The position numbers were made by a program, and so were the translations under genes. From Oscillospiraceae bacterium (lineage in GTDB: Bacteria > Bacillota > Clostridia > Oscillospirales > Ruminococcaceae), in the NCBI GenBank assembly GCA_017394475.1, contig JAFPYQ010000145.1, positions 1 through 5,474 on the forward strand: a DNA stretch of 5,474 nucleotides. Direction: 5' to 3'. Below, piece after piece: positions 4,866-5,474 of this stretch. Positions within the stretch are counted from its first letter, which is position 1; each line of letters opens with the position of its first letter. The notes beneath the pieces are model-generated. The model was not told where the DNA came from. It searched no databases and worked only from the letters and a program-made list of their open reading frames with translations.

Positions 4866-5219
4866 ATGGCGTTGTTTGGAAAGAAAAAGGAAGAAACAAA
4901 GGCAGAAGCATCCTGCTGCTGCACAGGGGCACAGGCTGCAGGTGAGAAAATCACGGACTGCTGCGGAAAAAAGATCGATGGCATCTGCTGCATCAAAGTC
5001 CTCGGGTCAGGCTGCAAGTCCTGTCATCAGCTTTATGAGAATGCAAAGAAAGCGGTGGATGATATGGGCATAGAAGTGGAGTACATCACAGATCTTCAAA
5101 AGATAATGGGATACGGTGTTATGTCAATGCCCGCACTTGTGATAAATTATAAGGTGGTATCACAGGGCAGAACGCTCAGCGCTTCACAGATCACAGAGAT
5201 CATAAGGCAGGGGATATAA
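4866..5219 (+). CDS. Cys-rich thioredoxin-fold protein (TM0996/MTH895-type redox-active disulfide protein)
   Basis: The 117-residue protein has two parts. Residues 1-42 are a charged, Cys-rich tail: a Lys/Glu-rich start, then C17-C18-C19, C32-C33 and C41-C42. Residues 42-117 match the small thioredoxin-like family TM0996/MTH895 (PF13192, redox-active disulfide protein 2): IKVLGSG, the active site C50-K-S-C53, a following helix, and YGVMSMPALVI with the cis-Pro at P89. It lacks a signal peptide, so it should act in the cytoplasm, passing electrons or holding a thiophilic ion through its thiols. AGGAGG (4852-4857) lies 8 bases before the ATG. Homologues are commonly encoded next to DUF318/ArsP permeases, so it is the likely fourth gene of the upstream cassette. 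The IS110 element now cuts it off from the arsR-family promoter, and I see no convincing promoter of its own. Confidence 0.9.
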   Translation: MALFGKKKEETKAEASCCCTGAQAAGEKITDCCGKKIDGICCIKVLGSGCKSCHQLYENAKKAVDDMGIEVEYITDLQKIMGYGVMSMPALVINYKVVSQGRTLSASQITEIIRQGI

Positions 5220-5228
5220 CAGGATGAG

Positions 5229-5252
5229 AAAAAAGAGTGCCGTGCGGCACTC
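5229..5252 (-). terminator. Intrinsic terminator of the convergent methionine sulfoxide reductase gene
   Basis: GAGTGCC and GGCACTC (5235-5241, 5246-5252) form a perfect 7-bp stem with a 4-base loop. On the minus strand it is followed by six Ts (5234-5229), 17 bases past the reductase stop codon. On the plus strand the hairpin lies 15 bases after the thioredoxin stop without a U-run, so it would be weak in that direction. Confidence 0.85.
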
Positions 5253-5269
5253 ATTGCAGGTGATATAGT

Positions 5270-5474
5270 TCAGAACAGTTGCTGTTCAAGGGTTTTGACA
5301 AGCTGTTCCAGGCCATCTCTGTCCTCTTCGGAGAAGCGGGAGAGAACGGGACTGTCTATGTCAAGGACACCGATGACTTTATCATTCTTATGAATGGGTA
5401 TGACGATCTCGGAACGGGAGGCACTGTCACAGGCGATATGCCCGGGAAAGGCATGGACATCCGGTACGAGCTGC
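5270..5474 (-). CDS. msrC: Free methionine-(R)-sulfoxide reductase (GAF domain), C-terminal part
   Basis: The window edge cuts this gene, leaving 67 C-terminal residues and the stop codon. The visible part contains LVPDVHAFPGHIACDSASRSE, the hallmark of the fRMsr (YebR/MsrC) branch of GAF-domain proteins. Its Cys corresponds to the catalytic Cys of E. coli fRMsr (C118). IVIPIHKNDKVIGVLDIDSP then forms the last GAF strands, and FSEEDRDGLEQLVKTLEQQL is the closing helix. The family enzyme is about 160 residues and reduces free methionine-R-sulfoxide in the cytoplasm using thioredoxin. It is convergent with the thioredoxin-like gene, with its own terminator between them, so it is a separate transcription unit. 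The other two conserved cysteines would lie outside the window. Confidence 0.9.
   Translation of the reverse strand, partial: QLVPDVHAFPGHIACDSASRSEIVIPIHKNDKVIGVLDIDSPVLSRFSEEDRDGLEQLVKTLEQQLF

Overview
The window looks like a chromosomal stretch from an anaerobic, low-to-moderate GC Firmicute of the Clostridia (Ruminococcus/Oscillospiraceae-like). This is inferred from strong AGGAGG ribosome binding sites, near-consensus sigma-A promoters, and protein families typical of gut or rumen Clostridia: a C-GCAxxG-C-C protein, a DUF318/ArsP permease, a TM0996/MTH895-type small thioredoxin and an IS110-family transposase. No single feature fixes the species.

Layout. At 1-241 there is an AT-rich leader with a clear promoter (158-186). 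It feeds a histidine-phosphatase gene (242-850) whose usual RHG motif reads QHT. The 851-1109 gap holds a hairpin, a possible minus-strand remnant of a cysteine-rich KTR protein, and a consensus promoter with an overlapping palindrome. That promoter drives an ArsR/SmtB regulator (1110-1415), a C-GCAxxG-C-C protein (1487-1924) and an ArsP-type permease (2002-3003). A Cys-rich thioredoxin-fold protein (4866-5219), the expected fourth member of the cassette, lies beyond an inserted IS110-family element. A convergent, truncated free-methionine-R-sulfoxide reductase gene (5270-5474, minus) closes the window behind its own terminator.

How the genes may work together. The four plus-strand genes read as a metal/metalloid efflux cassette: a thiol-based sensor, a membrane permease with a CSCS motif, a Cys-rich accessory protein and a CxxC redox protein. 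Cysteine clusters recur in all four. Arsenic or organoarsenic is the family-based guess; the true substrate cannot be read from the sequence.

Most interesting region. The IS110-family element (roughly 3.05-4.8 kb, minus strand) splits the cassette and has long non-coding ends on both sides of its transposase, both able to fold. The 5' end (4600-4769) carries a promoter followed by a short stem-loop and a long interrupted hairpin, the position and general shape expected of an IS110 bridge RNA. The 3' end (3115-3331) is a very long imperfect inverted repeat followed by a U-tailed terminator, the position expected of an IS1111-type guide RNA. Having candidates at both ends is unusual. The exact ends of the element could not be fixed from this single copy.
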